Source: Bdellovibrio sp. (GTDB lineage: Bacteria; Bdellovibrionota; Bacteriovoracia; Bacteriovoracales; Bacteriovoracaceae). From it: 64,000 nt of DNA. The position numbers and the translations under genes are program-made. The stretch's first letter is position 1. The number at the start of each line of letters is the position of its first letter. This document shows positions 1-9,587 of this stretch, in pieces. The notes beneath the pieces were generated by a model. It worked only from the letters and a program-made list of their open reading frames with translations, had not been told where the DNA came from and searched no databases. The stretch covers positions 163,441 to 227,440 of the forward strand of contig JACPIU010000020.1 of assembly GCA_016187935.1 (NCBI GenBank), given 5' to 3'.

Positions 1-1308
1 ACTCCCTGACCCCGTATCCAGAGCGGTTTTAATGGTTTGAGCAGTGGTAACACCATTTTCAATCCGTACCGTCACCTTATTTCCTGACACACTGGTTACC
101 GTCGCGCCCCCACCGCTGCCTCCAGAACTTAATGTCAGGGCATATTCATTCACTGTATTTTTATAAGTGCCCGGGAAAAGGGCGCGCAACCGAAGAACGC
201 TCGCGGCCCCCCCTGCAGAAGACTCGGGGACTGTTATTGTATCGTAGAGGTAGTCATTATTGTAGTAAGCATTACCACCCGCTGGTGTATAGGTACATTC
301 CAAGTCAGATTCGCCACCGTTACCTAAACAATCCGGAAGGGTGGCCCCCGAAGTTGGAGCGCTCGAAAGAGCATAAGTTAACGTTGCCGTGGTATCATCC
401 ACATCACTCCCTGAACCGGAACCAGAACCGCTGATATATAAGGCCCCCACTCCTGTTCCTAGACCTATTTTCAAAGTTGTTGCGACACTACCTTCAAGGA
501 TTTCGTAATTAATGGTAGCACTCAGAGTAGGCGCGTCATTCTCGGCTTCAACATTAAAAAACACAGTCGATGGTGATGACCATTTGCCATTGGCATATAT
601 TTGATAAGTGAAATACTCGCCGTTACCGTAAAAGTTACTCTTACCCTTCAATGAAAAAGTGCAGACTCCCAACTCTGTACAGACACACCCAGTCTGGATA
701 GTGACATTGGATGAAATATTTTGAATATTACAAGCAGTCCCTTTGTCACTCTCAACGTCAGTGTAGGCCAAAGTCCAAGTTTGTGTAACGTCCTCATCGA
801 TATTGGCACCGTTCAGCGGAGAAATCGCCAAGAGGTTATTCACCGGCGAATCATCAACGACCGTGACCGTAACTCCCACAATTTGTTCTATCCCCGTACC
901 GTCTCTATCCGCAATCTTATAGCGAAATTCGGCCAGCCCAGAGAAGTTTGTATCAGGTTTAATGGTAGCACGACAAAGTCCGGCCACACATGAGCAACTA
1001 ACAGGAAAAAGGCCATCTCCATCCAACGTGCTGCTGGCACTGGAAATATAGCAAGCTGTCGCAGTATCACTGTTTATATCTGAATAGGTCAGAGTAACTT
1101 GAGTTGCCCCTGAATCTTCTGCCACCGTCAAATTGCTCAATGTTCCCGTTGGTGTTTTCCTTGTCACGCCGACGTTAACGCAACTCCTGGTTTTAGAATC
1201 AAAAGTTTGATATTCCAAGCATGTCGCATCCTCCTTACCCTTTTCCGGAAGGCAAGCAGACAAGAAAAGCACCCCTGTCCACAAAAACATTAAAAGACTT
1301 CGCTGCAT
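1..1308 (-). CDS. Secreted lipoprotein with cadherin/Ig-like repeats, cut by the left edge
   Basis: The reverse strand is open from an ATG at 1308 to the window edge, giving 436 codons without a stop, so the C-terminus lies outside. The N-terminus is a lipoprotein signal: MQRS, a hydrophobic stretch, then lipobox LSAC near residue 20. After that come at least two similar beta-rich repeats of about 100 residues (roughly 43-145 and 146-265), each with a 'TxxEDxxxTxxxLxYxDxxSDxxTAC' pattern and paired Cys. This resembles tandem cadherin-like or Ig-like domains of secreted proteins. Gly/Ser-rich linkers follow. A role in surface structure or adhesion is inference. It lies 218 bp downstream of the S74 lipoprotein gene on the same strand. 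Confidence 0.8.
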   Translation of the reverse strand, partial: MQRSLLMFLWTGVLFLSACLPEKGKEDATCLEYQTFDSKTRSCVNVGVTRKTPTGTLSNLTVAEDSGATQVTLTYSDINSDTATACYISSASSTLDGDGLFPVSCSCVAGLCRATIKPDTNFSGLAEFRYKIADRDGTGIEQIVGVTVTVVDDSPVNNLLAISPLNGANIDEDVTQTWTLAYTDVESDKGTACNIQNISSNVTIQTGCVCTELGVCTFSLKGKSNFYGNGEYFTYQIYANGKWSSPSTVFFNVEAENDAPTLSATINYEILEGSVATTLKIGLGTGVGALYISGSGSGSGSDVDDTTATLTYALSSAPTSGATLPDCLGNGGESDLECTYTPAGGNAYYNNDYLYDTITVPESSAGGAASVLRLRALFPGTYKNTVNEYALTLSSGGSGGGATVTSVSGNKVTVRIENGVTTAQTIKTALDTGSGS

Positions 1309-1526
1309 AAAGTTCCCAAACCTCGCCAACTTATCGGGCAGAAACCCTATCCTTTTGAACGAGTTAGAGTCTCGTTATCAATATTTTCCGCCTTTTTGAT
1401 AATAATTGAGATATTTGTTCAAGTAATCGTTGTAATTTCAGATACTTCCGAAAGTTTTAAAATTGTTTTAACAACTTGAGCGTTGTAATGGTCGCCCAGG
1501 AATTATGCCACCTTTCTCCCATTTTG

Positions 1527-4337
1527 TTAGGGAGTGCAGAAGGGGGCCTTGGGGTCTTTAGTGCAAAGATATGATTTCAATTGTTTATTCTCGATTTCTA
1601 ATTTCTCTATTTTTTTGTGCAATTCTTGAATGGCCCTGACACTCGTCCAGACAACTGGGTCGAGATGAAAATTCAAATAGCCTCTCGCTCCTGTGGTGAT
1701 TGACTCAGGAATGACCGTTTGAACCTCTTGGGCCAAAATCCCGATATGCTCATCTTGGCCTTTAAGTCCAAGGGTTGCATTTTCCTTGTAGTGAAAGCGC
1801 ACCGGCCTAAGTTCCAGGATTTCCTCTAGACCACGGTCATAATCAACAATGCGTTCCTTAAGCCGCGCATCGGATGTTAGGGACCAAGAGGAACTGCCGT
1901 CACTCTTATAGGCACTTCCATCCACCCATAAACCTGAAGTGGCATTAGGCAAATCGACTAATTGATCTGGATCATGATTAATATAGACGACATTGGTAGT
2001 AAAATTTCCACCTATTAACGGTGTGTCTGAAATTGCGTTGTCGATAAACAACAAACTTCCATTAGTTGGTGCCGCTGTTGGCCCTGCATCGGCACCAATG
2101 ATGACATTGCTGCCTGTCGTAGTTAGTTGGCTTCCAGCACCGTATCCCATGATGGTATTATTGCTGGAAGTCGTTAATTCTGTCCCAGCATTGTATCCCA
2201 GCAACACATTGTTACTCCCCGTGGTGAGTGAATCTCCCGTGAGAGCTCCCATCGCCACATTAAACGCCCCCGCACCTAAAGCATTCAAGGTATTGTATCC
2301 AACCGCTGTATTGGAGTTGCTGGTCACTGCCCGCATTATGGAATAACCAACACCTGTATTTTGGGTAATTGCAGTACCCGTTCCGTTATCCATGATGTAG
2401 GCACCAACCGCCGTATTGTAAGTACCGATGGTGACATCATTGAGCGCATCTAACCCAAGTGCCGTATTGCCCGCCGCTGTAGTGCCCGCCAACAAAGCTC
2501 TATAACCAAAGGCCGTGTTGTTCCCTCCTGTGGTTAAGGCGGCCAAAGCTGTATATCCAACGGCCGAGTTGTTATCCCCCGATGTTATCGCTGCCATGGC
2601 ACCACTGCCAATACCGATATTGCCTAAGGCCCCAGCAGTGATCGTTGCTGTACCAACTCCCATACCTAAAAGGAGATTCGATTGTGTGCCTGAAGGATGT
2701 ATTCTAGTATTCAAGTACGTCAAGAAATCATTATAAGTAAAAACTCCTCCAGCATTACCAACGATAATTTGACCAGATGTAGGCTGTACCCCATTATTCA
2801 AGGTAATCAAGGGTTCCAGCAGCGAAGTGACGCTTTCTTTGAGCAAGGCCACCGTCCGTTCGGAAACAGGCTGCGTTTGATTTGCCACTCCTGAAAGTGG
2901 CAGCAAACCTATGGCAGCATAATCCAGAATACTCATGTAGCGCTTGCCCGCTACATCTGGTACCGCGTTGGTATCAAGTGTCTGCCACGTTTTGTCACCT
3001 CGATAATACTGAGTATTAACACCCGCAGTAATGGTGGGCTCTCTTGCACCCAACTGCGTTTGAATCGCTGATGTCACACCATCTAAATAGCCATACTCTG
3101 CGTCACTAACATTGGTGTTGGCACCGATTTTAGTTGCATCAATCCCCTGGGGAATAATGACTTCGGCCAAAAAACCACCGGATAATTGGGGAATTTTACT
3201 CCCTGTCGTTCCTACATCCAAATCAAGGGTGCCGGTAGTCGTAATTGATGTTCCTTGCGAGGCGAATCCAACTCCTCTCGTTACAGTAGTCACCGTGCCT
3301 GTGCCAGCAACCAAGGCCCACGAAGTTCCACCGGCACCATCTGTCCGCAAAAACTCACCTACGTTTCCACGACTTGAGGGAAACATAATGCTTGTATTCG
3401 AGCCACCATTATTGATTTTCAACGTACTCCCAACCACTAAATCATTAACGACTTCAACATCTCCGTCGCTACTTTTCACCTTCAAAGCATCATTGTAAGT
3501 CGTCAGGTTGGAACTATAAGTGAGGTGGAAGTCACCCGTGTTGTAAAACTGAAAATCGCTAGACGCGCCAGAATCTAAAAGGGAAAATATTCCCTCTCCT
3601 ACCGTTTGCGAATTTAAAATAATTGAATTGCCAAAACTAAAATCTCCACTTGCATCCAACGTCTGAATCTGACCGGAACCAGACCCCACATTGACGGCAA
3701 TGGTACCCGTGGTTGTAATGCTACTGCCTTGGTTGACCAGCCCGGTTCCTCGTGCTATCGAGGAAACACTTCCTCCACCACCTCCACCAGCCACAGGTGG
3801 GGCCGCCAACCAGGCACCATCAGCTTGCGAATAAGTCAAAACATCTCCATCATCGGCACCGGTGGTATCAATCTTTGAATAGGTCACGGCCTTGGTGGCA
3901 ATCTTGTCCGAAGTCACACTGGAGTTTTGTAGTTTGGCGCTTGAAACGGTGTTGTCCAGCATCTGAAAATTGATGGGGTACACGGTCTGCCCTGAAGCGG
4001 AACTGATAATCAGATCATAAGTTTGTTGGGCGTAAAAAGTAAGAGATGGTGATGTGACTAACCCCACTACGGAACTGGCGCTTTGAGAAGTGATCGTCAG
4101 GGTATGATTGTTGCCCCAACCGCTCGCGGTCATTTCTGTCACCTTATCCAAATTGCTTCCCGTGATGGTTACACGATCAAAATCCACGCTAATGGTAGAC
4201 ACAACGGGAGTCGCTATCGATTTATTATTTTTTGTGACATCGGCCAAGGGGTTTAGATTGTTCATGCTTCCAATACATCCTGAAAAAAGGAAGCTAACCA
4301 CATAAAGAAGAAAATAAATTTTCGACAATTTTTTCAC
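1527..4337 (-). CDS. Large lipoprotein with trimeric-adhesin-like repeats and C-terminal S74 chaperone/peptidase domain
   Basis: 936 residues from a GTG start. It begins with a lipoprotein signal (hydrophobic stretch, lipobox FSGC near residue 20). An IPT/TIG-like beta domain follows at about 40-125, then phage-tail-fibre-like segments. Residues about 555-790 are a repeat-rich region with recurring 'NTAVGxxxLxxLTTGxxN' units, like the beta-prism heads of trimeric adhesins. The last ~110 residues match Peptidase_S74, the intramolecular chaperone of endosialidases and tail spikes, including the Ser-Lys dyad context SDARLK. A coiled coil (IQELHKKIEKLEIENKQL) ends the protein. S74 domains assemble trimers and then cleave themselves off. 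Lipid anchoring of such a fibre is the odd point. A trimeric cell-surface fibre is inferred. Confidence 0.88.
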   Translation of the reverse strand: MKKLSKIYFLLYVVSFLFSGCIGSMNNLNPLADVTKNNKSIATPVVSTISVDFDRVTITGSNLDKVTEMTASGWGNNHTLTITSQSASSVVGLVTSPSLTFYAQQTYDLIISSASGQTVYPINFQMLDNTVSSAKLQNSSVTSDKIATKAVTYSKIDTTGADDGDVLTYSQADGAWLAAPPVAGGGGGGSVSSIARGTGLVNQGSSITTTGTIAVNVGSGSGQIQTLDASGDFSFGNSIILNSQTVGEGIFSLLDSGASSDFQFYNTGDFHLTYSSNLTTYNDALKVKSSDGDVEVVNDLVVGSTLKINNGGSNTSIMFPSSRGNVGEFLRTDGAGGTSWALVAGTGTVTTVTRGVGFASQGTSITTTGTLDLDVGTTGSKIPQLSGGFLAEVIIPQGIDATKIGANTNVSDAEYGYLDGVTSAIQTQLGAREPTITAGVNTQYYRGDKTWQTLDTNAVPDVAGKRYMSILDYAAIGLLPLSGVANQTQPVSERTVALLKESVTSLLEPLITLNNGVQPTSGQIIVGNAGGVFTYNDFLTYLNTRIHPSGTQSNLLLGMGVGTATITAGALGNIGIGSGAMAAITSGDNNSAVGYTALAALTTGGNNTAFGYRALLAGTTAAGNTALGLDALNDVTIGTYNTAVGAYIMDNGTGTAITQNTGVGYSIMRAVTSNSNTAVGYNTLNALGAGAFNVAMGALTGDSLTTGSNNVLLGYNAGTELTTSSNNTIMGYGAGSQLTTTGSNVIIGADAGPTAAPTNGSLLFIDNAISDTPLIGGNFTTNVVYINHDPDQLVDLPNATSGLWVDGSAYKSDGSSSWSLTSDARLKERIVDYDRGLEEILELRPVRFHYKENATLGLKGQDEHIGILAQEVQTVIPESITTGARGYLNFHLDPVVWTSVRAIQELHKKIEKLEIENKQLKSYLCTKDPKAPFCTP

Positions 4338-4399
4338 TCAAATCCCCATAACCTTTTCGACAGACCACGTTCAAAGCTTAGTAGGACTTACTTGACTCT

Positions 4400-4405
4400 A
4401 TTATA
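4400..4405 (-). promoter_or_regulatory. Candidate -10 element for the S74 lipoprotein gene
   Basis: Reading the minus strand, TATAAT lies about 60 bp upstream of the GTG at 4337. No convincing -35 hexamer is seen at 17 bp, so this is only a candidate. Confidence 0.3.
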
Positions 4406-4548
4406 CGGACAAACTTTTCCCTCGGGTAATAATGCCAAAACTCATGCTGCCAGAAATACCAAGGACGCTTTTCTGCCCAAGTCATAGGGCAATATTCTCC
4501 ATCTTCCGTGAGAGTTCATTGGGTGACAAAAAGAGTTACAATAAAATC

Positions 4549-5499
4549 ATGAAGTTACTACTTTTGATCTCGATCTTGCTGTGGTTCGCATTTTGGCAAC
4601 ATCCAGCAACGGCCCAAATCAATTCCAATTTGGACAGCTCCATGCGATTGAACACCATTTCCGGAGATGAAGAATTGGTTATTATTCAAACCGTCTCGGC
4701 TTCCCGGGCCACCTTCGTCATCAGGAAGGGTGCGCGTGAAGGAGCAGTCCTTCATCAGAAAGCGCTTTTCTCAACCGACAAGGTGAGCATTTTATGCAAG
4801 GCCATTGAGGTAACAAGTGACTATTCACTTTGGCAGGTAGCGGACCCCAAAATGCAAGTCCCTTTCCAAAAACGTCAGTTCGTCGTGCTCAATACTTCGT
4901 TGGAAACCATCTGGCAAAAAATCCCACACCTGAAAGAAGAACTCACCAAGCGAGTGGCGCAAGCAAAAGCAAAACCTGTCCCTTATTGGATTATCCGTGC
5001 CGGCAGTTCCCGAGGCGTCTATGCCAGTGTATCCGAGACCGGTTCCCAGGCCTCAAGCGAGCGCGTCGGACTGCAATTTGATGGCTCCTACAATTCAAAA
5101 CTCATCGAATCGGTGGATTACTCCCTGGGACTTCGTATGGACAATGAAACCAGCAAACAAGAAACCCCCAATCTGGTGATAACCACTGTGCGATACTTTC
5201 TGACCGGCGAGTTGATCTACAACTTTCCTGATTTCAGCAACACCAGCAATCACTTCTATAGTGCTGCCGGCGGCGGTATCGGCACATCACAAACTGATGT
5301 CGCCGGTGCGAAATCAGCAGGCACGGCCTTCTTAGGCCCTGTCTTTCGGTTTGGACTGAGAACTAAATTGTCTGAAAAATACTCACTCCTGGTGGAAGGT
5401 GCAGCTGAGGCCATCAGCATGAATGAAACCTTTGCCGATGGTACTCGTCAAACAACCAATATTGTGAATGGCAAGTTCTCAATTGGGTTGCGTTTTTAA
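4549..5499 (+). CDS. Secreted protein, probable outer-membrane beta-barrel
   Basis: 316 residues from the ATG at 4549, which opens directly into a signal peptide (MKLLLLISILLWFAF, cleavage near ATAQ). An earlier in-frame ATG at 4432 would put 39 unlikely residues before the signal. The first ~130 residues look like a small periplasmic domain. From about residue 145 on there are alternating, Gly/aromatic-rich strands (GTAFLGPVFRFGLRTKLSEKY) ending in a C-terminal strand that finishes with Phe (KFSIGLRF), as in many barrels inserted by Bam. No family is recognised. It is divergent from the S74 lipoprotein gene. Confidence 0.65.
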   Translation: MKLLLLISILLWFAFWQHPATAQINSNLDSSMRLNTISGDEELVIIQTVSASRATFVIRKGAREGAVLHQKALFSTDKVSILCKAIEVTSDYSLWQVADPKMQVPFQKRQFVVLNTSLETIWQKIPHLKEELTKRVAQAKAKPVPYWIIRAGSSRGVYASVSETGSQASSERVGLQFDGSYNSKLIESVDYSLGLRMDNETSKQETPNLVITTVRYFLTGELIYNFPDFSNTSNHFYSAAGGGIGTSQTDVAGAKSAGTAFLGPVFRFGLRTKLSEKYSLLVEGAAEAISMNETFADGTRQTTNIVNGKFSIGLRF

Positions 5500-5837
5500 C
5501 TGTGAGACTTTGTGACACAAAGATTTGGCACTTTAATCTGAGTTCTTCTAAAACAGAAGCTCGCAACGGATCGAATTTAAAAAACATTTTTACGCAATTT
5601 CATGGAGAATATGATTTTCGGTCTGCGGCCATAAGTGACTCACAAAATATTCAGCATTGGCGTTTACCAAAACTGAACATGGAACCGCTCTTAAAGCAGT
5701 GATTAAAGGTCTTGGTCCATCTTTCGCTGGCCTCCTCGGAATTGCAAAATAGATAGGCAACGGCCCAATATCAGTGCCTTTGCTAATAAAATAAACTTTC
5801 CTATTTACTGCATTATCGTAATATGATAACATCCCTT
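5500..5837. other. Gene-poor stretch before higBA
   Basis: No supported gene. Short open frames on both strands are too small and lack family features. A 15-bp palindrome (CTTTGTG-A-CACAAAG, 5508-5522) lies 8 bp after the preceding stop. Its one-base centre cannot form a usual terminator hairpin. A TTATC-N7-GATAA repeat lies at the higB end. Confidence 0.5.
5813..5829 (+). promoter_or_regulatory. Candidate HigA operator upstream of higB
   Basis: The inverted repeat TTATC-N7-GATAA sits 8 bp before the preferred higB start at 5838. Antitoxins of HigA type repress their own operon by binding palindromes at the promoter. The assignment rests only on position and symmetry. Confidence 0.3.
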
Positions 5838-6131
5838 ATGATCGTGAGTTTTGCTAATAAGTTAGCGGAAGATTTATTTGAAGCGAGAAGGTCTAAGGAA
5901 ACGAGGACCTTCCCAGCAGAACTCCATCGAGTGGCGTTAAGAAAGCTGGCCTATCTGCATGATGCAGGGGATTTAAATGATCTAAAAGTTCCTCCAGGCA
6001 ATCGCCTTGAGGCGCTAAAGAGAGATCGCAAAGGTTTTTTTTCGATAAGAATCAACGATCAGTGGAGATTGATTTTTATGTGGACTGAAGGCAATGCCCA
6101 TTTGGTTTCGATTGAGGATTACCACGACTAA
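5838..6131 (+). CDS. higB: HigB-type (RelE/ParE fold) toxin
   Basis: 97 residues from ATG 5838 (MIVSFANKLAEDLF), matching the usual HigB opening MI(K)SF. An in-frame ATG at 5823 would add five residues. Family marks are RLEALKRDRKGFFSIRINDQWRLIFMW and a C-terminal IEDYHD, typical of the plasmid-maintenance killer/HigB family. These toxins are mRNA endonucleases that cut translated messages on the ribosome. The antitoxin gene follows 12 bp downstream, in the toxin-first order typical of HigBA and unlike most type II pairs. Confidence 0.88.
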   Translation: MIVSFANKLAEDLFEARRSKETRTFPAELHRVALRKLAYLHDAGDLNDLKVPPGNRLEALKRDRKGFFSIRINDQWRLIFMWTEGNAHLVSIEDYHD

Positions 6132-6143
6132 GGATGAAATTTT

Positions 6144-6440
6144 ATGACAAAAAGACATGATCAAACTGAAATGAAAAGGCCTAAAATTCCGATCCATGCT
6201 GGAGAAATTTTGCTTGAGGAATTTCTATGTCCGCTCGATATGACTCAAGCAGCGTTTGCCGAAAAAATTGGATGGACGAAGGCCAAACTCAATGAACTTA
6301 TTAAAGGTAAAAGAGGCATTACTGCTGAAACGGCTTTGGATTTGGCAGAGGCCCTCGGGACGACTCCCAAGCTTTGGATGAATCTCCAGGCCACCTGGGA
6401 TTTAGATTTGGTTATCAGGGCACGAGAAGAATCGGCTTAA
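6144..6440 (+). CDS. higA: HigA-type antitoxin, XRE-family DNA-binding protein
   Basis: 98 residues. After about 15 residues comes the HigA core 'IPIHAGEILLEEFLCPLDMTQ', a helix-turn-helix (about residues 35-65: QAAFAEKIG...AKLNELIKGKRGIT) and the family ending 'ALGTTPKLWMNLQATWDLD'. It neutralises HigB by direct binding and represses the operon. The pair appears intact. It is flanked on both sides by 300-400 bp stretches without genes, which fits an acquired module. Confidence 0.9.
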   Translation: MTKRHDQTEMKRPKIPIHAGEILLEEFLCPLDMTQAAFAEKIGWTKAKLNELIKGKRGITAETALDLAEALGTTPKLWMNLQATWDLDLVIRAREESA

Positions 6441-6824
6441 TTTTTTTATGTCATTAAGTTACAGGGTCGTAAGTGGCCAAAAACTAAATCAAATAGGCCC
6501 GCTGTTTAAAGTACGCAAATAGGTAGCCTACTCGCTGAATACATGGAAGAATTTTTCTCATCTTGCGCAAAAACTGGAGTTACGCGGCATGAAGCCATAT
6601 CTCCGTAGGCGCCTATTCAGCATGTGCCAGACTCAATCTTCCATCGGGTGAAGAAATGCGATGCTGGGGAGGTGCGTTTTTAACTGACAATTTTATGAGG
6701 CATGCTGAGACAGGGCCGAGGCTTCTAAAGTTTCGTTTTTTTAAATAGTTAAAGATCGTCACAAAACTATTTCATTTTTATCAAGTATTCCCCGATAAGA
6801 CGCATTACACTGGGACTGGATTAC
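6441..6824. other. Gene-poor stretch after higBA
   Basis: No gene supported. It holds a 10-bp perfect palindrome TAGGCGCCTA (6606-6615), a nearby TAGG-N3-CCTA, and an inverted pair GCTGAATA/TATTCAGC. No long open frame, tRNA or clear terminator was seen. The last ~60 bp, which include AT-rich sequence, are probably the promoter region of the next gene. Confidence 0.4.
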
Positions 6825-9365
6825 ATGAAACTATTAATCATTCATATATTGGCCCTTTTGATCCCACTCTTGAACACAGCGGTGGCGGATCACTCCTTTA
6901 CCGCACGTTCATGTGAAGAATATCAGCAGGATTTGCAACAACTTGAACGATATATTTTGGATTTGAAGTTGGGCACCCCCACTGGAGAAACTCACAGCAT
7001 TGATTTGAAGGAAGCTCTCAAAAGACGAAATGAACTTGCGGCGAAGTTATCCATCATTAAGGGACTCATCATGTTGCGGCAGCGTTATGCCAATTTCCTC
7101 ATCTATTTGAACAACCGTCCCGACCCTAATATGAGCACTCATCCTGATGAAAAATTATGGGATAACATGACCGGTTACACTCGCGATAGTATTCACTCCG
7201 ATGCCCTCACGGGAGGCATCGTGATGGGTCTGCAAGATGGAGAAACATTGTATGATGTAACCGATCCTCACGATTACATGTCTAATACAGGCCTTATGGA
7301 CCTGGGAAATATGGTGGCGATGGAATCGACTTTCCGAACCCTGCTGGGCGATGCCACATCCCTAGAACAGCTAAAAGTTGCACCACCAAGTGATGCCAAT
7401 ACCCCACATCCTCTCGTCAGTACACTTGTGGGCAAATGTGGAACGGCACAAACCCAAGCTCATCTCACCAGCTTCTGTGAATTATTAACCGGGCCGGCCC
7501 CGGGGGCGGCCCAAACAAAACAACTTATTGATCGCTTTGCCCGTGCTTTCTATTATGCTCACATGGCCCGCGCCATTGAAAAAGATCCCGCACTTGATCC
7601 TTCTTCATTGGCGGGGAAAACACCGGCGCAAAAGGCCGCCGATAAATTGCTCTCTGATCAGGCACGCACGGCCCTCGATGAGTATCATGAAATTTTGAAT
7701 TCCAATCCCATTAGCTCCTTATCTGTGACACGCGATGGACGCAAACTTCGAGGAATTGATGTCATCAGCAAACAATTCGAAGGCACCAAGACCTTTATGG
7801 CGAAGTATGATCAAATTTACCAGGCCCAGCTTGAGTGTTTAAACCGGGTTGGTCTGTCCGGAAGCGGCTCCTCGACAGTGGCAGGTTGGGGCACCGGGCC
7901 CGGGTCCGATCTCACGGGAAGAATCGCCAAAATGCGCGACCGGAAGACCTGTGCCATAAGCACCTCACAAAAGCAGGAACTCACCCAATCCTTTAATAAT
8001 CTCAAAGATAATATCCGCACCGATCTGGGAGTCACCAGTGGGGCCGACAATGACGATCCGATTATTCTGCAACAATTGAAGCGCATGTCGGTTTCGCGTT
8101 TTATCTCGTCAGGTAATTTGAATTTACGCATACATCAGGACCAATTGCGTGACTGGTTACAGAATTGGAAAAAGGTCAAGGCCAAACCCAATCAGGCCGT
8201 CTACGGTTTTTATGATGATACAAATCCGGTAAATTATACTGATGAAAAACTGAGTAACACGGCCGATGATGTTCGAGATGCGCTGATCTCCATTAATAAT
8301 CGGGCCGAAATTGAAGCCGCCTTACGCGAAGGGCGCCAGGTTGATGGCAATAAACTCATCACCGCGAAAAATATCAATAACGACAAAACGCTTTTTAAAC
8401 TTCTGCTCGGCCAGATGATAAAATACAAAGAAAATTTTCTGCCCACTGAACTCACATCCTGTCCCACGGCGGATATCAATGTCACCAAGCTCGGTTCTAT
8501 GAGCGAGGATGCGCTATCACGCGCCATTCACCAATGTATTTCCTCACTTCCTCCTGCCAGTGAAAACGATTCAATCACTCAAAAAGAAAGTGAGCTTGAG
8601 AGCAAATTGGCCAACGTGGAGCAGCTGATTCAAAATTTCGAAACTCCCACTTTGGCGAATTTTCGCGCCATTCAGAATGTTCGCAAAGCTCTCGCCAATT
8701 TGGCCAAAATGAGTTGTGCCGAACGAATTTCCAGCGTAACCTGCTCGGTCACACCAATGGGCGGTGAAGTCCAATCCATCACCTATCTGGTGGGTAACTC
8801 CGGTCGCATTTTATCACGCATTTCACCACAAGATATCGTTTCCGATAGCTCTATTCCCTCATTGCGAAGTTCTATTGCGGCCAATTGTCGCATTGTGAAT
8901 GATTCTTTCCGGCCTGAAGGATCAACTGGTGCCGGCCCCTTTAGCTTGGCAACCAATCTTCCCAATTTATGCTCGGCCCACAACCCGACTTCTCCCGTAT
9001 CACCTGTCGGACCAGTTGCTGACAATACCAATGAACCCTCCCCTCCAGAAATAAAAAATGACAATCCCATCACCTTCACCCCCAGTGGTAACATTTACTC
9101 TTCCAGTGATTCCGAGATTAAATGGGCAGCTCCATTGGTAAGAACTGGTGGCACTTCATTACCGACTTTCATGCCATCCGCATCGGCCTATCCATTCTCA
9201 AGCGGTCTATTCAACTCTTCTCTCTACCCATCTACGGGGTTCTATACAGCTGGAATGGGCCAGTTTATGCCCTTCACGGGATTCTATTCGACCGGAGGTT
9301 ATGGACTCTCCGGTTTTTCAACCTCAGGGGGTTATGGCAGCTATGCCACATATTTGGGGCACTAG
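6825..9365 (+). CDS. Large secreted protein of unknown function
   Basis: 846 residues with a clear Sec signal peptide (MKLLIIHILALLIPLL, cleavage near AVADHS). The body is mostly helical and soluble-looking, with scattered Cys (for example SCEEY, VGKCG, TSFCEL, LECLNRVG, KTCAIS, TSCPTAD, MSCAERISSVTCS), suggesting disulfides in the periplasm or outside. Residues about 720-760 are Pro-rich. The last ~65 residues are Gly/Tyr/Phe/Ser-rich and low in complexity (STGGYGLSGFSTSGGYGSY). I recognise no domain. A giant Cys-rich lipoprotein gene follows 222 bp downstream on the same strand, so the two may work together. Confidence 0.75.
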   Translation: MKLLIIHILALLIPLLNTAVADHSFTARSCEEYQQDLQQLERYILDLKLGTPTGETHSIDLKEALKRRNELAAKLSIIKGLIMLRQRYANFLIYLNNRPDPNMSTHPDEKLWDNMTGYTRDSIHSDALTGGIVMGLQDGETLYDVTDPHDYMSNTGLMDLGNMVAMESTFRTLLGDATSLEQLKVAPPSDANTPHPLVSTLVGKCGTAQTQAHLTSFCELLTGPAPGAAQTKQLIDRFARAFYYAHMARAIEKDPALDPSSLAGKTPAQKAADKLLSDQARTALDEYHEILNSNPISSLSVTRDGRKLRGIDVISKQFEGTKTFMAKYDQIYQAQLECLNRVGLSGSGSSTVAGWGTGPGSDLTGRIAKMRDRKTCAISTSQKQELTQSFNNLKDNIRTDLGVTSGADNDDPIILQQLKRMSVSRFISSGNLNLRIHQDQLRDWLQNWKKVKAKPNQAVYGFYDDTNPVNYTDEKLSNTADDVRDALISINNRAEIEAALREGRQVDGNKLITAKNINNDKTLFKLLLGQMIKYKENFLPTELTSCPTADINVTKLGSMSEDALSRAIHQCISSLPPASENDSITQKESELESKLANVEQLIQNFETPTLANFRAIQNVRKALANLAKMSCAERISSVTCSVTPMGGEVQSITYLVGNSGRILSRISPQDIVSDSSIPSLRSSIAANCRIVNDSFRPEGSTGAGPFSLATNLPNLCSAHNPTSPVSPVGPVADNTNEPSPPEIKNDNPITFTPSGNIYSSSDSEIKWAAPLVRTGGTSLPTFMPSASAYPFSSGLFNSSLYPSTGFYTAGMGQFMPFTGFYSTGGYGLSGFSTSGGYGSYATYLGH

Positions 9366-9533
9366 CACAAATTGTTGCAGGCAAAAAAAACCCTCCTGAT
9401 ATCATCAAGATTTTCCTATCGTTTTCTTTCTCCAATAGTCTTAAGAGGTTAAGTTATTTTTAGAACAAATTTCTGCTGCATTTCTCCGCAGCTCGTAAAC
9501 ATACTTATAAAACGGGCTAAAATATTACTTATT

Positions 9534-9582
9534 CCAAGGCCTTAAGCTCGAGAGGGCTTAAGCCGAAAAGCTAGGGCCTTGG
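9534..9582 (+). promoter_or_regulatory. Candidate structured mRNA leader covering the ribosome-binding region
   Basis: An outer 8-bp perfect stem (CCAAGGCC 9534-9541 with GGCCTTGG 9575-9582) encloses an inner 6-bp stem (TTAAGC 9542-9547 with GCTTAA 9556-9561, 8-nt loop). A 13-nt one-sided bulge is left over. The right outer arm overlaps the only purine-rich AGGG before the ATG at 9588. Folding could therefore hide the ribosome-binding site. No known riboswitch class is recognised. Confidence 0.4.
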
Positions 9583-9587
9583 GTGGC

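Noticed and set aside
1993..4305. Several plus-strand open frames opposite the S74 lipoprotein gene
   Set aside because: They are antisense shadows of a repeat-rich coding region; Pro/Val/Leu-rich with no start signals.
5508..5522. 15-bp palindrome CTTTGTG-A-CACAAAG after a stop codon
   Set aside because: The one-base centre cannot form a terminator loop, and a few such palindromes are expected by chance in 64 kb; similar ones at 39719-39731 and 55311-55325 have no shared sequence.
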